NCBI RefSeq assembly: GCF_014489495.1
Contig: NZ_CP060780.1
Span: 2,305,001-2,369,000, forward strand
Direction: 5' to 3'
DNA: 64,000 bases
Origin: Sphingomonas daechungensis
GTDB lineage: Bacteria; Pseudomonadota; Alphaproteobacteria; Sphingomonadales; Sphingomonadaceae
Position 1 is the stretch's first letter; every line of letters starts with the position of its first letter. The translations under genes and the position numbers were made by a program. Below, one piece after another: positions 31,079-38,878 of this stretch. The notes under the pieces are model-generated. The model did not search any database and was not told the DNA's origin. It saw nothing but the letters and a program-made list of their open reading frames with translations.

Positions 31079-32026
31079 ATGCGCATGTCGCACATCTACC
31101 AGCCCCTGATGCTGCGCGAGCTCCTGCTGAATGGTGGAAGAGCCAGCCGAGAGGCCATCGCCCGCGCTATCCTCGAACACGATCCCTCTCAAGTCGAGTA
31201 TTACGAGCAGGTCGTTCAGAACATGGTCGGCCGCGTACTCACGTCGAAGCCTGATCTCGTTCGACGCGAAGGGCGCGAATACGAGCTGGTGGCAGCGCCA
31301 GAGCTTTCTCAAGACGAGCGACGCGAGCTGATCGGGATCTGCGATGAGCAGATCGCTCGCTACCTCGCTGCACGAGGAGCTGCAGTCTGGTCACATCGTC
31401 GTCGTCAGGGCCGGATTCTTTCAGGAAGCATCAGATACGAAGTCCTGAAGAGGGCGCGATTCAGATGCGAGCTGTGTGGTGTATCTGCCGATGAGCGTGC
31501 TCTCGAGGTCGATCATATCGTCCCGCGCAATCATGGCGGCAGCGATGACATCTCGAACCTGCAGGCGCTCTGCTATACTTGCAACGCCTCGAAGCGTGAT
31601 CGCGACGACACGGACTTTCGGGATCACAAAAACCTCTACCAGCAACGAGAGTCTGGCTGCTTGTTCTGTGAAACGGCGAGAAGTGGCATCGTCGCAGAGA
31701 ACGAGCTGGCCTATGTTCGTCGTGATGGCTTCCCTGTCACGCACCTTCACACGCTAGTCATCCCGAAGCGCCACGTCGCAAGCTACCTCGACCTGACGCA
31801 ACCAGAACTGAATGCGGTGCATCAGCTGAGCGTGTCGCAGAGAACGTCGCTGCAGTCGGAAGACGGGACGATTGCAGGGTTCAACGTCGGCGTGAACGAT
31901 GGTGCCGCAGCTGGCCAAACGATCATGCACGCCCACTTGCACCTAATTCCTCGCAGGAGTGGTGACGTTGCGCGACCACGTGGAGGCATCAGACACGTCA
32001 TCCCAGGCCGAGGCGAATATGGATGA
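31079..32026 (+). CDS. HNH endonuclease - HIT domain fusion protein
   Basis: Intact, about 315 residues. An N-terminal winged-helix-like part (MSHIYQPLMLRELLLNGGRA) is followed by an HNH nuclease core: CELCG (Cys130, Cys133), EVDHIVPRNHGGSDDISNLQ with the Asp-His pair, and CYTCN (Cys165, Cys168), i.e. a zinc-stabilised HNH. After a second CxxC (CLFC) comes a HIT hydrolase domain with LHTLVIPKRHVASYLDLTQP and the catalytic HAHLHLIPRR (H-x-H-x-H). The fusion would join nucleic-acid cleavage to nucleotide or nucleotidyl-adduct hydrolysis. A GTG at 31034 could add 15 residues, but MSHIYQP fits the usual N-terminus. Confidence 0.85.
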   Translation: MRMSHIYQPLMLRELLLNGGRASREAIARAILEHDPSQVEYYEQVVQNMVGRVLTSKPDLVRREGREYELVAAPELSQDERRELIGICDEQIARYLAARGAAVWSHRRRQGRILSGSIRYEVLKRARFRCELCGVSADERALEVDHIVPRNHGGSDDISNLQALCYTCNASKRDRDDTDFRDHKNLYQQRESGCLFCETARSGIVAENELAYVRRDGFPVTHLHTLVIPKRHVASYLDLTQPELNAVHQLSVSQRTSLQSEDGTIAGFNVGVNDGAAAGQTIMHAHLHLIPRRSGDVARPRGGIRHVIPGRGEYG

Positions 32027-32030
32027 AGCG

Positions 32031-32061
32031 TGCTGGCAGCTTTCGACCCAAAGCATCCATT
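32031..32061 (+). repeat. Palindromic short repeat, copy 4 (degenerate)
   Basis: TGGCAGCTTTCGACCCAAAG then CATCCATT. It starts within five bases after the HNH-HIT stop. Confidence 0.65.
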
Positions 32062-32129
32062 TGCCGCGGAAGCCTATGGGGAGTGGTAGTTCAGCACGCT
32101 CTAGGTGAAGCAAATTGTGGCAATGCGCT

Positions 32130-32222
32130 TCCTCTCTCATTTCAGGGGAAAAGAAGTGAAGCAAAACCGATAGGAAAAGCAGGCGGGCGAGGCGCGGGGA
32201 CCAGCGCGGCGTAGCGCGCTAA
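32130..32222 (+). repeat. Composite GC-rich repeat, copy 3
   Basis: TTCCTCTCTCATTTCAGGGG, then GAAGCAAAACCGATAGGAAA, then AGCAGGCGGGCGAGGCGCGG and GGACCAGCGCGG. The fullest copy with copy 4. Confidence 0.8.
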
Positions 32223-32234
32223 TACCTGACGCCT

Positions 32235-32264
32235 AATGTCCGCTTTCGACCCAAAGCGGACATT
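32235..32264 (+). repeat. Palindromic short repeat, copy 5 (perfect)
   Basis: Arms AATGTCCGCTTT and AAAGCGGACATT, 12 perfectly paired bases around CGACCC. Used as the reference copy. Confidence 0.9.
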
Positions 32265-32303
32265 CACGCCTCCTGATGTTAAGCAGGTCGGGGAGGTGCT
32301 TCG

Positions 32304-32909
32304 ATGATGAACCGCTGCTCGTCGCTTCCATTCGCGATCGCCGCGGCATTGCTCTGCGGCGCATCGGCAATGGCTCAACCGCATCAGGACGTGCGTGGCT
32401 CGGGCGCAAGCAAGCCGCTTGTCCTTCAGCCAACTGATGGGGAGCCGCGAATGCGGCGTCCACCGCCGTCGGCGCTTTCTACGCTGGCCGCGCCATTCCT
32501 CATCAAAGTGGATGAGCGCAACGGCGGAGCCAAGGACTTCGTCATCTTCACGGAGGACGTGCCGGTCGGGCAAACTATTTCGCCCCACAGACATCCGCAC
32601 TCCGAGGAAATCCTCTTCATTCACGCTGGGACAGGCACGGCGTGGCTGGATGGCAAAGAAGCGAAGGTTGGGCCCGGCACCATCATCTTCATGCCGCCGA
32701 ACACGGGTGTGCGGCTGACGAACGACGGCAAGGAACCTATCTCGCTCATGGCTGTCTTCTCACGTCCCGGCTTCGACAAGTATCAGCGGGACATATCTGT
32801 CCCAGCCGGTGAGCCGGCCAAGCCGCTGACCGTCGAGGAGCTAGCCGCTATCCGGGCGCGACATACCGACTCCGTTCTTTACGACCCGGTGCCGTCAAAG
32901 CCGCGTTAG
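32304..32909 (+). CDS. Exported cupin-domain protein
   Basis: Intact 201-residue protein. The N-terminus MMNRCSSLPFAIAAALLCGA with SAMAQ is a signal peptide, so it is periplasmic. A single cupin barrel follows: GQTISPHRHPHSEEILFIHA supplies two His and a Glu of metal motif 1, and GTIIFMPPNTGVRLTNDGKE matches motif 2. Such periplasmic cupins bind a divalent metal and may be oxygenases, isomerases or simple ligand binders. It starts 40 bases after a perfect palindromic repeat and another repeat copy begins at its stop. Function not assigned. Confidence 0.82.
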   Translation: MMNRCSSLPFAIAAALLCGASAMAQPHQDVRGSGASKPLVLQPTDGEPRMRRPPPSALSTLAAPFLIKVDERNGGAKDFVIFTEDVPVGQTISPHRHPHSEEILFIHAGTGTAWLDGKEAKVGPGTIIFMPPNTGVRLTNDGKEPISLMAVFSRPGFDKYQRDISVPAGEPAKPLTVEELAAIRARHTDSVLYDPVPSKPR

Positions 32910-32938
32910 CGTCCGCTTTCCACCCGTTGCGGACGTGT
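32908..32938 (+). repeat. Palindromic short repeat, copy 6
   Basis: GCGTCCGCTTTCCACCCGTT then GCGGACGTG. It overlaps the end of the cupin stop codon, so it could act as a 3' hairpin of that mRNA. Confidence 0.75.
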
Positions 32939-32975
32939 CTACCCTCACGGGCATGAGCCAAGGACATCCCGTTCA

Positions 32976-33434
32976 ATGAGCGTCGCATTCCGACGCGAGA
33001 GCGACGAGGAGCATCTCGAGCCCAGGTTCGAGCTGCCCATTCCTCCAGGCCCGAACCTCGTAACGCCACGCGGGCTCGCGTTAATCGAAGCGCGTGTCGC
33101 CGAACTTGAGGCTCGTCTCGCGGATCCGCTTCCGGAAGAGGAGCGCAATGCCGTGCTGCGAGATGCTCGCTACTGGCACGCCCGCCAAGCCAGCGCTCAG
33201 TTGGCACCGGCGCCCTCTGGCGAGACTGTCGCGATTGGTACTTTGGTGACCTACAGGCGCGACAATCAGTCTCGGACTGTTGAGATTGTCGGCCACGACG
33301 AGAGCGACCCGGCGACCGCACGCATCGGCTTCAATGCGCCGCTAGTTCGGGCAATGCTTGGCGCTGAGCTGGGCGATGAGATTGAACTCCCCAACGGCCA
33401 CACCCTCACCATCCTGGCCATCGCCCTCGCCTGA
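32976..33434 (+). CDS. GreA/GreB-family transcription elongation factor-like protein
   Basis: Intact 152-residue protein related to GreA/GreB. An N-terminal coiled-coil-like helix (TPRGLALIEARVAELEARLA) corresponds to the part that enters the RNA polymerase secondary channel, with acidic residues near the hairpin (DPLPEEERN); the C-terminal FKBP-like domain reads IVGHDESDPATARIGFNAPL and LGAELGDEIELPNGHTLTIL. Gre factors rescue backtracked polymerase. It lies in the accessory region, so it is probably a divergent paralogue, not the housekeeping GreA. N-terminal arm is shorter than in canonical GreA. Confidence 0.78.
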   Translation: MSVAFRRESDEEHLEPRFELPIPPGPNLVTPRGLALIEARVAELEARLADPLPEEERNAVLRDARYWHARQASAQLAPAPSGETVAIGTLVTYRRDNQSRTVEIVGHDESDPATARIGFNAPLVRAMLGAELGDEIELPNGHTLTILAIALA

Positions 33435-33448
33435 CTTACTCCACGCGT

Positions 33449-33479
33449 TTCCGTCCGCTTTCGACCCATTGCGGACATT
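33449..33479 (+). repeat. Palindromic short repeat, copy 7
   Basis: TTCCGTCCGCTTTCGACCCA then TTGCGGACATT. Arms GTCCGC/GCGGAC paired. Confidence 0.8.
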
Positions 33480-33595
33480 GGCTGGCGTCCGGCGTGGGAC
33501 AATTTTTCAACATTCTTCGAACCGATGTCACATCGGTCGGACCTGTCTCGTCATTTGTTTCGAGCGCCTCGATGCTCGTTACAAGGAGACCGACT

Positions 33596-34062
33596 ATGAC
33601 CCCCGCCTCGACAACCCGTCTGCAGTGTTCCCCGCCGGCTTCAAGGCAATGGTCGCGCTCGAGCAAGCGCTGGCCCAAGCGATCGATCCGGAACTGCTGG
33701 AACTGGTGAAGTTGCGCGCGTCCCAGATCAATGGCTGCGCCTTCTGCATTTACATGCACACCAGCGACTTGCGTAAGCGTGGAGTGGACGAGATGAAGCT
33801 GTACCTGCTCAACGCTTGGCGGGACTCGTACCTCTTTTCAGAGCGCGAGCGGGCGGCGCTGGCGTGGACCGAAGCCCTGACCCGGGTCGCGGATGATGGC
33901 GCACCGGACGACGCGTACAACGCGCTCGCCGAACAATTTAGTGAGGAGGAGCGGGTGCAACTGACCTTCGCCATCGGCGCGATCAACGTCTGGAATCGAC
34001 TTCAGGTCGGCTTCCACGTCGCTCATCCGCCACGTGGCGCAGCGATGCGCGATGCAGCCTGA
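33596..34062 (+). CDS. Carboxymuconolactone decarboxylase/AhpD-family protein (frameshifted at start)
   Basis: AhpD-like helical protein, about 155 residues. The redox motif is INGCAFCIYMHTSDLRKRG with C-x2-C and His, as in peroxidase-linked members. The start ATG at 33596 is followed by ACCCCCGCC; a sixth C would give MTPRLDNPSAVFPAGFKAM, the family N-terminus, so a base is missing. AAGGAG lies nine bases upstream. The stop overlaps the start of the ECF41-type sigma factor, and CMD-family genes are the standard partner and target of ECF41 sigma factors. Confidence 0.87.
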
Positions 34063-34928
34063 CCAGCGCCTGGCCGTCTTCGAGGCGCAGCGACCGCGGT
34101 TGCTGCGCCTCGCTTACCGCATGCTGGGGTCGCTGAGCGAGGCGGAGGACGTCGTCCAGGACGCGTGGCCCGCTGGGCAGTAGTCAGCGGCGGAGTCGAC
34201 GTGCCGGCCGCCTATCTCACCCGGATCGTGACTCGCCTGTGCCTCGACCAGCTGAAATCGGCGCGGGCTCGGCGCGAGGAATATGTCGGCGCCTGGTTGC
34301 CGGAGCCGCTGTTGCAGCAAGCCGACGAGGAGGCAATTGCCGACGACGTCACCCTGACGCTCATGATGGCCATGGAGAGGCTCTCCCACTCGAGCGCGCC
34401 GCCTTCCTATTGCATGACATTTTCGAAACCCCACTGAACGAAGTGGCGGCCACGCTGGAACGTGAGCCCGCAGCGGTTCGCCAGCTCGCATCTCGCGCCC
34501 GCCGCCACGTACGTGAGGCGCGACCCCGCTTTACGCTATCGCCGCAAAGCGCGTCGGAACTCGTGCGCGCCTTTCATGAGGCCAGCACGAAAGGCGACAT
34601 TAAAATGTTGAGCGGAATCCTTGCGGACGAGGTCGCGGTCTTTTCCGATGGTGGCGGCAAGGTGCTTGCCTTCCGTAACGTCGTCCGCGGCATGGATCGC
34701 GTAATCCGCTTGTTCGAGGGGTTGGCGCGAAAGGCTGCCTACCGACCGCGATTGCTATGTAACGTGATGATCGATGGCCTTCCCGGCTTCGTGAGCATCG
34801 ATCGCGGAGAGGTGCTGCAGACCACGGCGCTGGAAGTCCGAGGCGGAAAGATCACCGCGCTCTACATCGTGCGCAACCCGGATAAGTTGCGTCACGTAGA
34901 AGCGTTGCTGGCGGAGCAAACGTCCTGA
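34052..34928 (+). CDS. ECF41-type sigma factor with SnoaL-like C-terminal domain (frameshifted)
   Basis: RNA polymerase sigma-70 of the ECF41 group, about 292 residues. Region 2 reads RPRLLRLAYRMLGSLSEAED then VVQDAW; region 4 reads MERLSPLERAAFLLHDIFET and PLNEVAATLEREPAAVRQLA. The long C-terminal extension (RAFHEASTKGDIKMLSGILA to DKLRHVEALLAEQTS) is the SnoaL-like domain that regulates these factors in place of a separate anti-sigma. Two frame breaks, near 34168 and 34385. The upstream CMD gene is the expected target; I did not find a clear ECF41 promoter in front of it. Confidence 0.9.
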
Positions 34929-34956
34929 GGGAGCGGAAGCGGCCGAGCTCGGCGGG

Positions 34957-34986
34957 AATGTCCGCTTTCCACCCAAACCCGACATT
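34957..34986 (+). repeat. Palindromic short repeat, copy 8
   Basis: AATGTCCGCTTTCCACCCAA then ACCCGACATT. Left arm intact, right arm altered at two bases. Confidence 0.75.
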
Positions 34987-35071
34987 AGCTCCTGCAGCTC
35001 TCAAGCGGCGAGAAGCGCCGCGCCGGGACGCTCGGAGCTCCCTCCGGGTGAATGAAATCGAATGACGGACC

Positions 35072-35157
35072 GTCCTCTCCGTACGCAGAGGGGAAGAAGG
35101 TGAATCAAAAGCTACAGGAAAAGCACGCGGGCGAGGCGCGGGGACCAGCGCGGTGCC
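35072..35157 (+). repeat. Composite GC-rich repeat, copy 4
   Basis: GTCCTCTCCGTACGCAGAGG, then GAATCAAAAGCTACAGGAAA, then AGCACGCGGGCGAGGCGCGG and GGACCAGCGCGG. Includes the CCTCT/AGAGG hairpin. Confidence 0.8.
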
Positions 35158-35165
35158 GACTAGAA

Positions 35166-35179
35166 ATGATCTGAATCAT
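35166..35179. promoter_or_regulatory. FNR-like site upstream of the Moco operon
   Basis: ATGATCTGAATCAT: perfect TGAT-N4-ATCA core dyad. It lies about 265 bases before moaD, at the left end of the structured leader. Confidence 0.7.
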
Positions 35180-35265
35180 CGCCCGCGCATCGCATGGGTT
35201 CATGAAGAAAAACGAGAGATCCGGTGCAGCCAACTACTAATCCCCACCCATCGGATCATCTCGAA

Positions 35266-35423
35266 GCCCGCTCACCGGGCAATTTGACGGAAAGAGCTCT
35301 GGCCAGGCTTCCCCTTTTCGCTTCGCCGGAGCTCTTGCCGTTATCCATAGGGGCCGCCGGGCTGAGTTGACCTGACAGCCAGTTCGGCGGAAACGCCGAC
35401 GGATGGCTGCTCCCACAGCAGGA
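35266..35423 (+). ncRNA. Structured 5' leader of the moaD operon, riboswitch candidate
   Basis: Stems in order: GCCCG/CGGGC at 35266-35280; AAGAGCTCTGG/CCGGAGCTCTT at 35292-35302 and 35326-35336 (11 pairs, one G-T); CAGCCA/TGGCTG at 35376-35381 and 35404-35409 enclosing CGGCG-GAAA-CGCCG with a GNRA loop; and CTGCT/AGCAG at 35407-35411 and 35417-35421. The last stem partly covers the AGGA ribosome-binding site of moaD and shares bases 35407-35409 with the GNRA stem, so only one of the two can form. That is the layout of a translational switch. A molybdenum-cofactor ligand is an inference from the operon content; I could not match it to the known Moco RNA consensus. Confidence 0.5.
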
Positions 35424-35430
35424 TAGAGCG

Positions 35431-35672
35431 TTGAAGGTTCGGTTCTACGGAAAGCTGGCGGACCTGTTCGGCAGTGAACGGGAGATCGCCGTCGATACGC
35501 CTTGCACGGTCGCTGACCTGCGAGACAGGCTGGCCATCGAACATCCCTCGGCGCAGAATCGCTGCAGCACAAGCGAGTAAGAGCCTGCATCGGCTACGAG
35601 ATCGCCCGGGACACGGATGTAGTTCCCGACGGAGCGGTGCTCGAGTTCCTGGCACCCGTGTCGGGTGGTTGA
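35431..35672 (+). CDS. moaD: MoaD, molybdopterin synthase small subunit (frameshifted)
   Basis: Ubiquitin-like sulfur carrier that, as C-terminal thiocarboxylate, gives sulfur to molybdopterin synthase. From TTG 35431: KVRFYGKLADLFGSEREIAV, then TVADLRDRLA, and after one frame break near 35560 AESLQHKRVRACIGYEIARD and the essential Gly-Gly end (APVSGG). About 80 residues, normal size. AGGA lies eight bases before the TTG, inside a predicted hairpin. The stop overlaps the moaE start (TGATG). Confidence 0.9.
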
Positions 35673-36129
35673 TGTCAGTCTACGCACGCCTGGAAGACCA
35701 CCGCCTGGATCCCGCTGCCGAGTTGGATGAACTCACGCGGGTTGCGGGTGGAGATGGCGCGGTCGTTACGTTTGTTGGCCTGGCCAGGGACACCGCTCAC
35801 GGTGGCCAGCAGGTAGAGAAGCTCGTCCTTGAGCGTCATCCCATCTCACAACAGCGTCGCTAGAGCAGATTGCATCACACGGGGCCGCGCGCTTCAAGGT
35901 CAGCCATGTGCGTGTGGTCCACCGCTGCGGCGACATCCGGCCGGGCGAGGCGATAGTTTTCGCCGGGGCATCCGCAGTGCACCGGCGAGAAGCATTCGAA
36001 GCTGTCGACTATCTCATGGATCGCTTGAAGACCGAGGCCGTATTCTGGAAGCGCGAGGAAGGCCCGTCCGGCTCCAGCTGGATCGAGCCTACCGAGAAAG
36101 ATTATGCGGATCGTGGCCGTTGGGAGTGA
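35672..36129 (+). CDS. moaE: MoaE, molybdopterin synthase large subunit (frameshifted)
   Basis: Catalytic subunit that with MoaD converts cPMP to molybdopterin. MSVYARLEDHRLDPAAELDE, GAVVTFVGLARDTAHGGQQV then, after a frame break near 35850, FKVSHVRVVHRCGDIRPGEA and RREAFEAVDYLMDRLKTEAV followed by FWKREEGPSGSSWIEP, where the conserved lysines of the K-x6-W-type active site fall. About 152 residues. Coupled to moaD and three bases before moaB. Confidence 0.92.
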
Positions 36130-36132
36130 CAC

Positions 36133-36668
36133 TTGGCGGGAATAGACGAGAGCCTGACCTTTTATCCGCTTCGCATCGCAGTGCTCACGATCTCGGACAC
36201 GCGTGACGAGCAAACCGACAAGTCGGGCGCACTGCTTGCCGACCGGCTTCAGCAGGCTGGCCACGAGCTTGCCGGCAAGTCCATCGTAAAGGACGAGGTC
36301 GAGGCGATCCGGGGCCTGGTCCAGGCGTGGAGCGACGACCCGCAAGTCGACGTGATCATCTCGACGGGCGGTACGGGCTTCGCGCCGCGAGACGTCACTC
36401 CCGAAGCCGTAAGGCCACTATTCCGACGGGAAATGGACGGTTTTTCCGTGTTGTTCCACCAGGCGAGCTCCGGCACCGTGGGCCTGTCCACACTCCAGTC
36501 CGCGCCTGCGCCGGACAGATTGACGATACGTTCATCTTCTGCCTGCCCGGATCGAGCGGCGCGTGCCGCGACGGCTGGGACCTCGTGCTTTCGAAGGAGC
36601 TCGATAGCCGTTATCGTCCCTGCTCTCTCGCTGGCCAGATTCCACGACTGAGGCACCTTTGCGCATGA
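36133..36668 (+). CDS. moaB: MoaB/Mog-type molybdopterin adenylyltransferase (frameshifted)
   Basis: Molybdopterin-binding-fold protein that adenylates molybdopterin before metal insertion. From TTG 36133: PLRIAVLTISDTRDEQTDKS, IVKDEVEAIRGLVQAWSDDP, then IISTGGTGFAPRDVTPEAVR, the nucleotide/pterin loop, and FRREMDGFSVLFHQASSGTV. The frame breaks near 36485; it continues as QIDDTFIFCLPGSSGACRDG and ends at 36668, overlapping moaC (ATGA). About 178 residues. MoaB against Mog cannot be separated with certainty from sequence alone. Confidence 0.9.
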
Positions 36669-37147
36669 GCCAGCTCACGCATCTGGACGAAAGCGGCAGA
36701 GTGCGGATGGTCGACGTATCCGACAAGAAGGTGACGGCGCGCACGGCGAGGGCGGTTGGCTCGCTTACTTGTCTGCCTGCAACACTCGATCAGGTGCGGG
36801 CAGGAACCACCCCAAGGGGCGGTGATCGCCACGGCCGAACTGGCGGGCATCATGGCCGCGAAGCGGACGGCCGAACTCATCCCGCTTTGTCATCCTCTTC
36901 CCTCACGAAGGCCGAGGTCGCGATCGAGATGGACGATGCGATGCCTGGTTTTCGTATCGGAGCAGAGGTCCGGACCAATGGAGTGACGGGCGTCGAGATG
37001 GAGGCGCTCACCGCGGTATCCGTTGCGTGCCTGACCCTCTTCGACATGCTCAAGGCAATCGATCGAACCATGATCATCGGCGGCATCGAGGTTGCGGGGA
37101 AGAGCGGCGGCAAGTCTGGCGATTGGGACCGGTCCGGCCAATCATGA
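36665..37147 (+). CDS. moaC: MoaC, cyclic pyranopterin monophosphate synthase (frameshifted)
   Basis: Second enzyme of cofactor synthesis, forming cPMP from the MoaA product. [20 protein letters not shown] and [11 protein letters not shown] open the protein; the central [20 protein letters not shown] followed by LIPLCHPL holds the active-site His; the C-terminal [20 protein letters not shown] and [19 protein letters not shown] carries the conserved Lys. At least two frame breaks, near 36775 and 36895, isolate the central part. About 161 residues. Stop overlaps moeA start. MoaA itself is encoded 18 kb away. Confidence 0.92.
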   Translation: MSQLTHLDESGRVRMVDVSDKKVTARTARAVGSLTCLPATLDQVRAGTTPRGGDRHGRTGGHHGREADGRTHPALSSSSLTKAEVAIEMDDAMPGFRIGAEVRTNGVTGVEMEALTAVSVACLTLFDMLKAIDRTMIIGGIEVAGKSGGKSGDWDRSGQS

Positions 37148-38330
37148 TCAGCTTCGACGAGGCTTTAGAGCGGATCCGCGCTGCAGCTCGGCCGCTCGCA
37201 AAGGAAAGCGCCCCGATCGACGGAGCTGCCGGCCGCGTTCTTGCTGCGCCCGTCATTGCGCAAATCGCGTCGCCCCGCTGTGACGTCTCGGCGATGGACG
37301 GCTACGCCGTTCGTGAGGCTGACCTGACGGCGCTGCCCGCGCGACTGCAAGTCGTGGGCGAGTCCTTCGCGGGTAGCGGCTGGAGCAGGTCGATCGGCGA
37401 GGGCGAATGCGTCCGCATCTTCACCGGAGCGCCAGTGCCCGAAGGAGCCGACCGGGTCGTCATTCAGGAGAACGTACGTCGTGACGGCGAGCACGCGATC
37501 ATCGAGGAGCAACCCGGAAAGGCCCGGCATATCCGCGAGCGTGGCGGCGACTTCAAATATGGTGACGAGCTTCTCCGGCCCGGCCGAATGCTCGACAAAC
37601 GAGCCATTGTGGCCGCGGCCGCCGCAGACATCGCCCAAGTCGAAGTCTTCAAACGGCCGCGGGTCTCGATCCTGAGCACAGGCGACGAACTCGCGGAGCC
37701 CGGGATGGCCGCGGAGCGGCCCGATGCAATTCCCGAGAGCGTCTCCCTGGGTGTGGCAGCGCTGGTCGGCGAATGGGGCGGTTCCATCGTGAGTCGCCAA
37801 AGACTTCGCGACGACCTTTCGTCCATGGAACGAGCCGCCGCTCACGCAATTGCATCTTCGGACCTCGTGCTCGTCACGGCGGAGCGTCCGTCGGCGAGAA
37901 AGACTTCGCCAAGGCGATGTTCGGATCTGCGGCCCTCTCGCTCATCTTCTCGAAGGTCTCCATCAAACCCGGCAAGCCTGTCTGGTTCGGTCGGTCGGGG
38001 CGTACGCTGGTGATGGGCCTGCCGGGCAATCCGACCTCGGCACTCGTGACTGCCCGGCTTTTGCTCGCGCCCCTCCTTGCAGGCCTCTCCGGGAGAGAGC
38101 CGATGGAGGCGCTACGCTGGCGTTCCGCCACGTTAAAAACAGCGCTCAGGGACTGCGGCGCACGCGAAACGTTCCACCGCGCCCGTTGGAGCGGAAATGA
38201 CGTGGAGGTGTTCGCCTTCCAGGATTCCAGTGCACAGAAGGTGCTCGCCGACGCCGACCTGCTCGTCCGTCAGAACGCCAATTCGCCGGACATTCACGCG
38301 GGCGACGAGATCAGGGCGCTGGACTTCTAA
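37144..38330 (+). CDS. moeA: MoeA, molybdopterin molybdenumtransferase (frameshifted)
   Basis: Inserts molybdate into adenylated molybdopterin. [20 protein letters not shown], then DVSAMDGYAVREADL (typical MoeA), IFTGAPVPEGADRVVIQENV, STGDELAEPG, and after a frame break near 37885 GGASVGEKDF then FSKVSIKPGKPVWFGRSGRT and GLPGNPTSALVTARLLLAPL, the conserved C-terminal core. About 396 residues. Last gene of the operon; an FNR-like site follows 12 bases after its stop. Confidence 0.93.
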
Positions 38331-38341
38331 CTGGCCCCGGA

Positions 38342-38355
38342 TTGACCGAGATCAA
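38342..38355. promoter_or_regulatory. FNR-like site after moeA
   Basis: TTGACCGAGATCAA: five-base arms TTGAC/ATCAA with four-base spacer. It sits just upstream of two small plus-strand genes. Confidence 0.7.
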
Positions 38356-38389
38356 TGCGGAAGCCCGCCGGAGCCGTAATCCCAGTGGC

Positions 38390-38584
38390 ATGGCCCTTCC
38401 ATCGACGTTCGGCCGCCAAGGCCTCTTTGAGCTCAGCCAACAAGCGGATCAGTTCGAGCATCTCGCCGCCTTCATGAGCAGACCCGATGGGCGGGTTCAT
38501 ATGTTGGAGCGAGCGGCGGAATGCCGGGCAAGGGCCGCGTTGATCCAGGCGGCGGCGGGGCCGGCATGGCAATGCGCCGCCTAA
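38390..38584 (+). CDS. Small hypothetical protein (64 aa)
   Basis: MALPSTFGRQGLFELSQQAD then QFEHLAAFMSRPDGRVHMLE to PAWQCAA. Third-position GC fits coding on this strand better than on the other. A short helical protein with no membrane segment. The FNR-like site 35 bases upstream suggests anaerobic induction. An in-frame ATG nearer the FNR site cannot be excluded. No known family. Confidence 0.45.
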   Translation: MALPSTFGRQGLFELSQQADQFEHLAAFMSRPDGRVHMLERAAECRARAALIQAAAGPAWQCAA

Positions 38585-38599
38585 GCGGGACAGGCGCTG

Positions 38600-38878
38600 A
38601 TGGACCTGAATTATCTTCTTTATCGACAGCAGGTTGAACGAAGCAGAGCGGATGCGGCGTCGTGCGAGGAAGCTCGCCGAGCGCACGGGCAGCTTGCCGC
38701 GCTTTACGAAGAAGCGATCGAAACGATGACAAGTGGGAATGTCTCGTTCCTTGCACGGCCGAAGCATGCGCGGCAGCAACACTGGTCGAGCGAACTTCGC
38801 CGGTTGGCGGCAGGTTATTCGGAAAGAGGGGTCAGGCCAGCAGGCGCTCGGCCTCAGCGAGATCCTGTTCCGAATTAA
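38600..38878 (+). CDS. Small hypothetical protein, 3' end uncertain
   Basis: Starts MDLNYLLYRQQVERSRADAA and continues EEARRAHGQLAALYEEAIE, a short helical protein type that is common in sphingomonads. The tail after about residue 45 is unconvincing and overlaps mobA by 47 bases, so a frameshift near 38730 probably hides an earlier stop. It follows the previous small gene by 15 bases. Function unknown. Confidence 0.5.
   Translation: MDLNYLLYRQQVERSRADAASCEEARRAHGQLAALYEEAIETMTSGNVSFLARPKHARQQHWSSELRRLAAGYSERGVRPAGARPQRDPVPN

Larger units (their letters stand above)
34929..35165. other. Intergenic region with both repeat families
   Basis: No gene. It contains palindromic repeat copy 8 and composite repeat copy 4, and ends at the FNR-like site that opens the Moco operon. 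Confidence 0.6.

Noticed and set aside
32142..32624. Minus-strand protein containing NVRFGSKADI
   Set aside because: This sequence comes from translating the palindromic repeat; it is a known type of spurious prediction in sphingomonads and is antisense to the cupin gene.
30000..35200. CRISPR array
   Set aside because: The repeats are unevenly spaced, separated by genes, and have no uniform spacers or cas genes.
35166..35430. Assignment of the leader to the known Moco riboswitch family
   Set aside because: Only a short GGGTTCATGA stretch recalls the published motif; the stem order does not fit, so I left the class open.
35237..35590. Minus-strand frame across the moaD leader
   Set aside because: Antisense to moaD, no homologous pattern, and its apparent length comes from the structured GC-rich leader.
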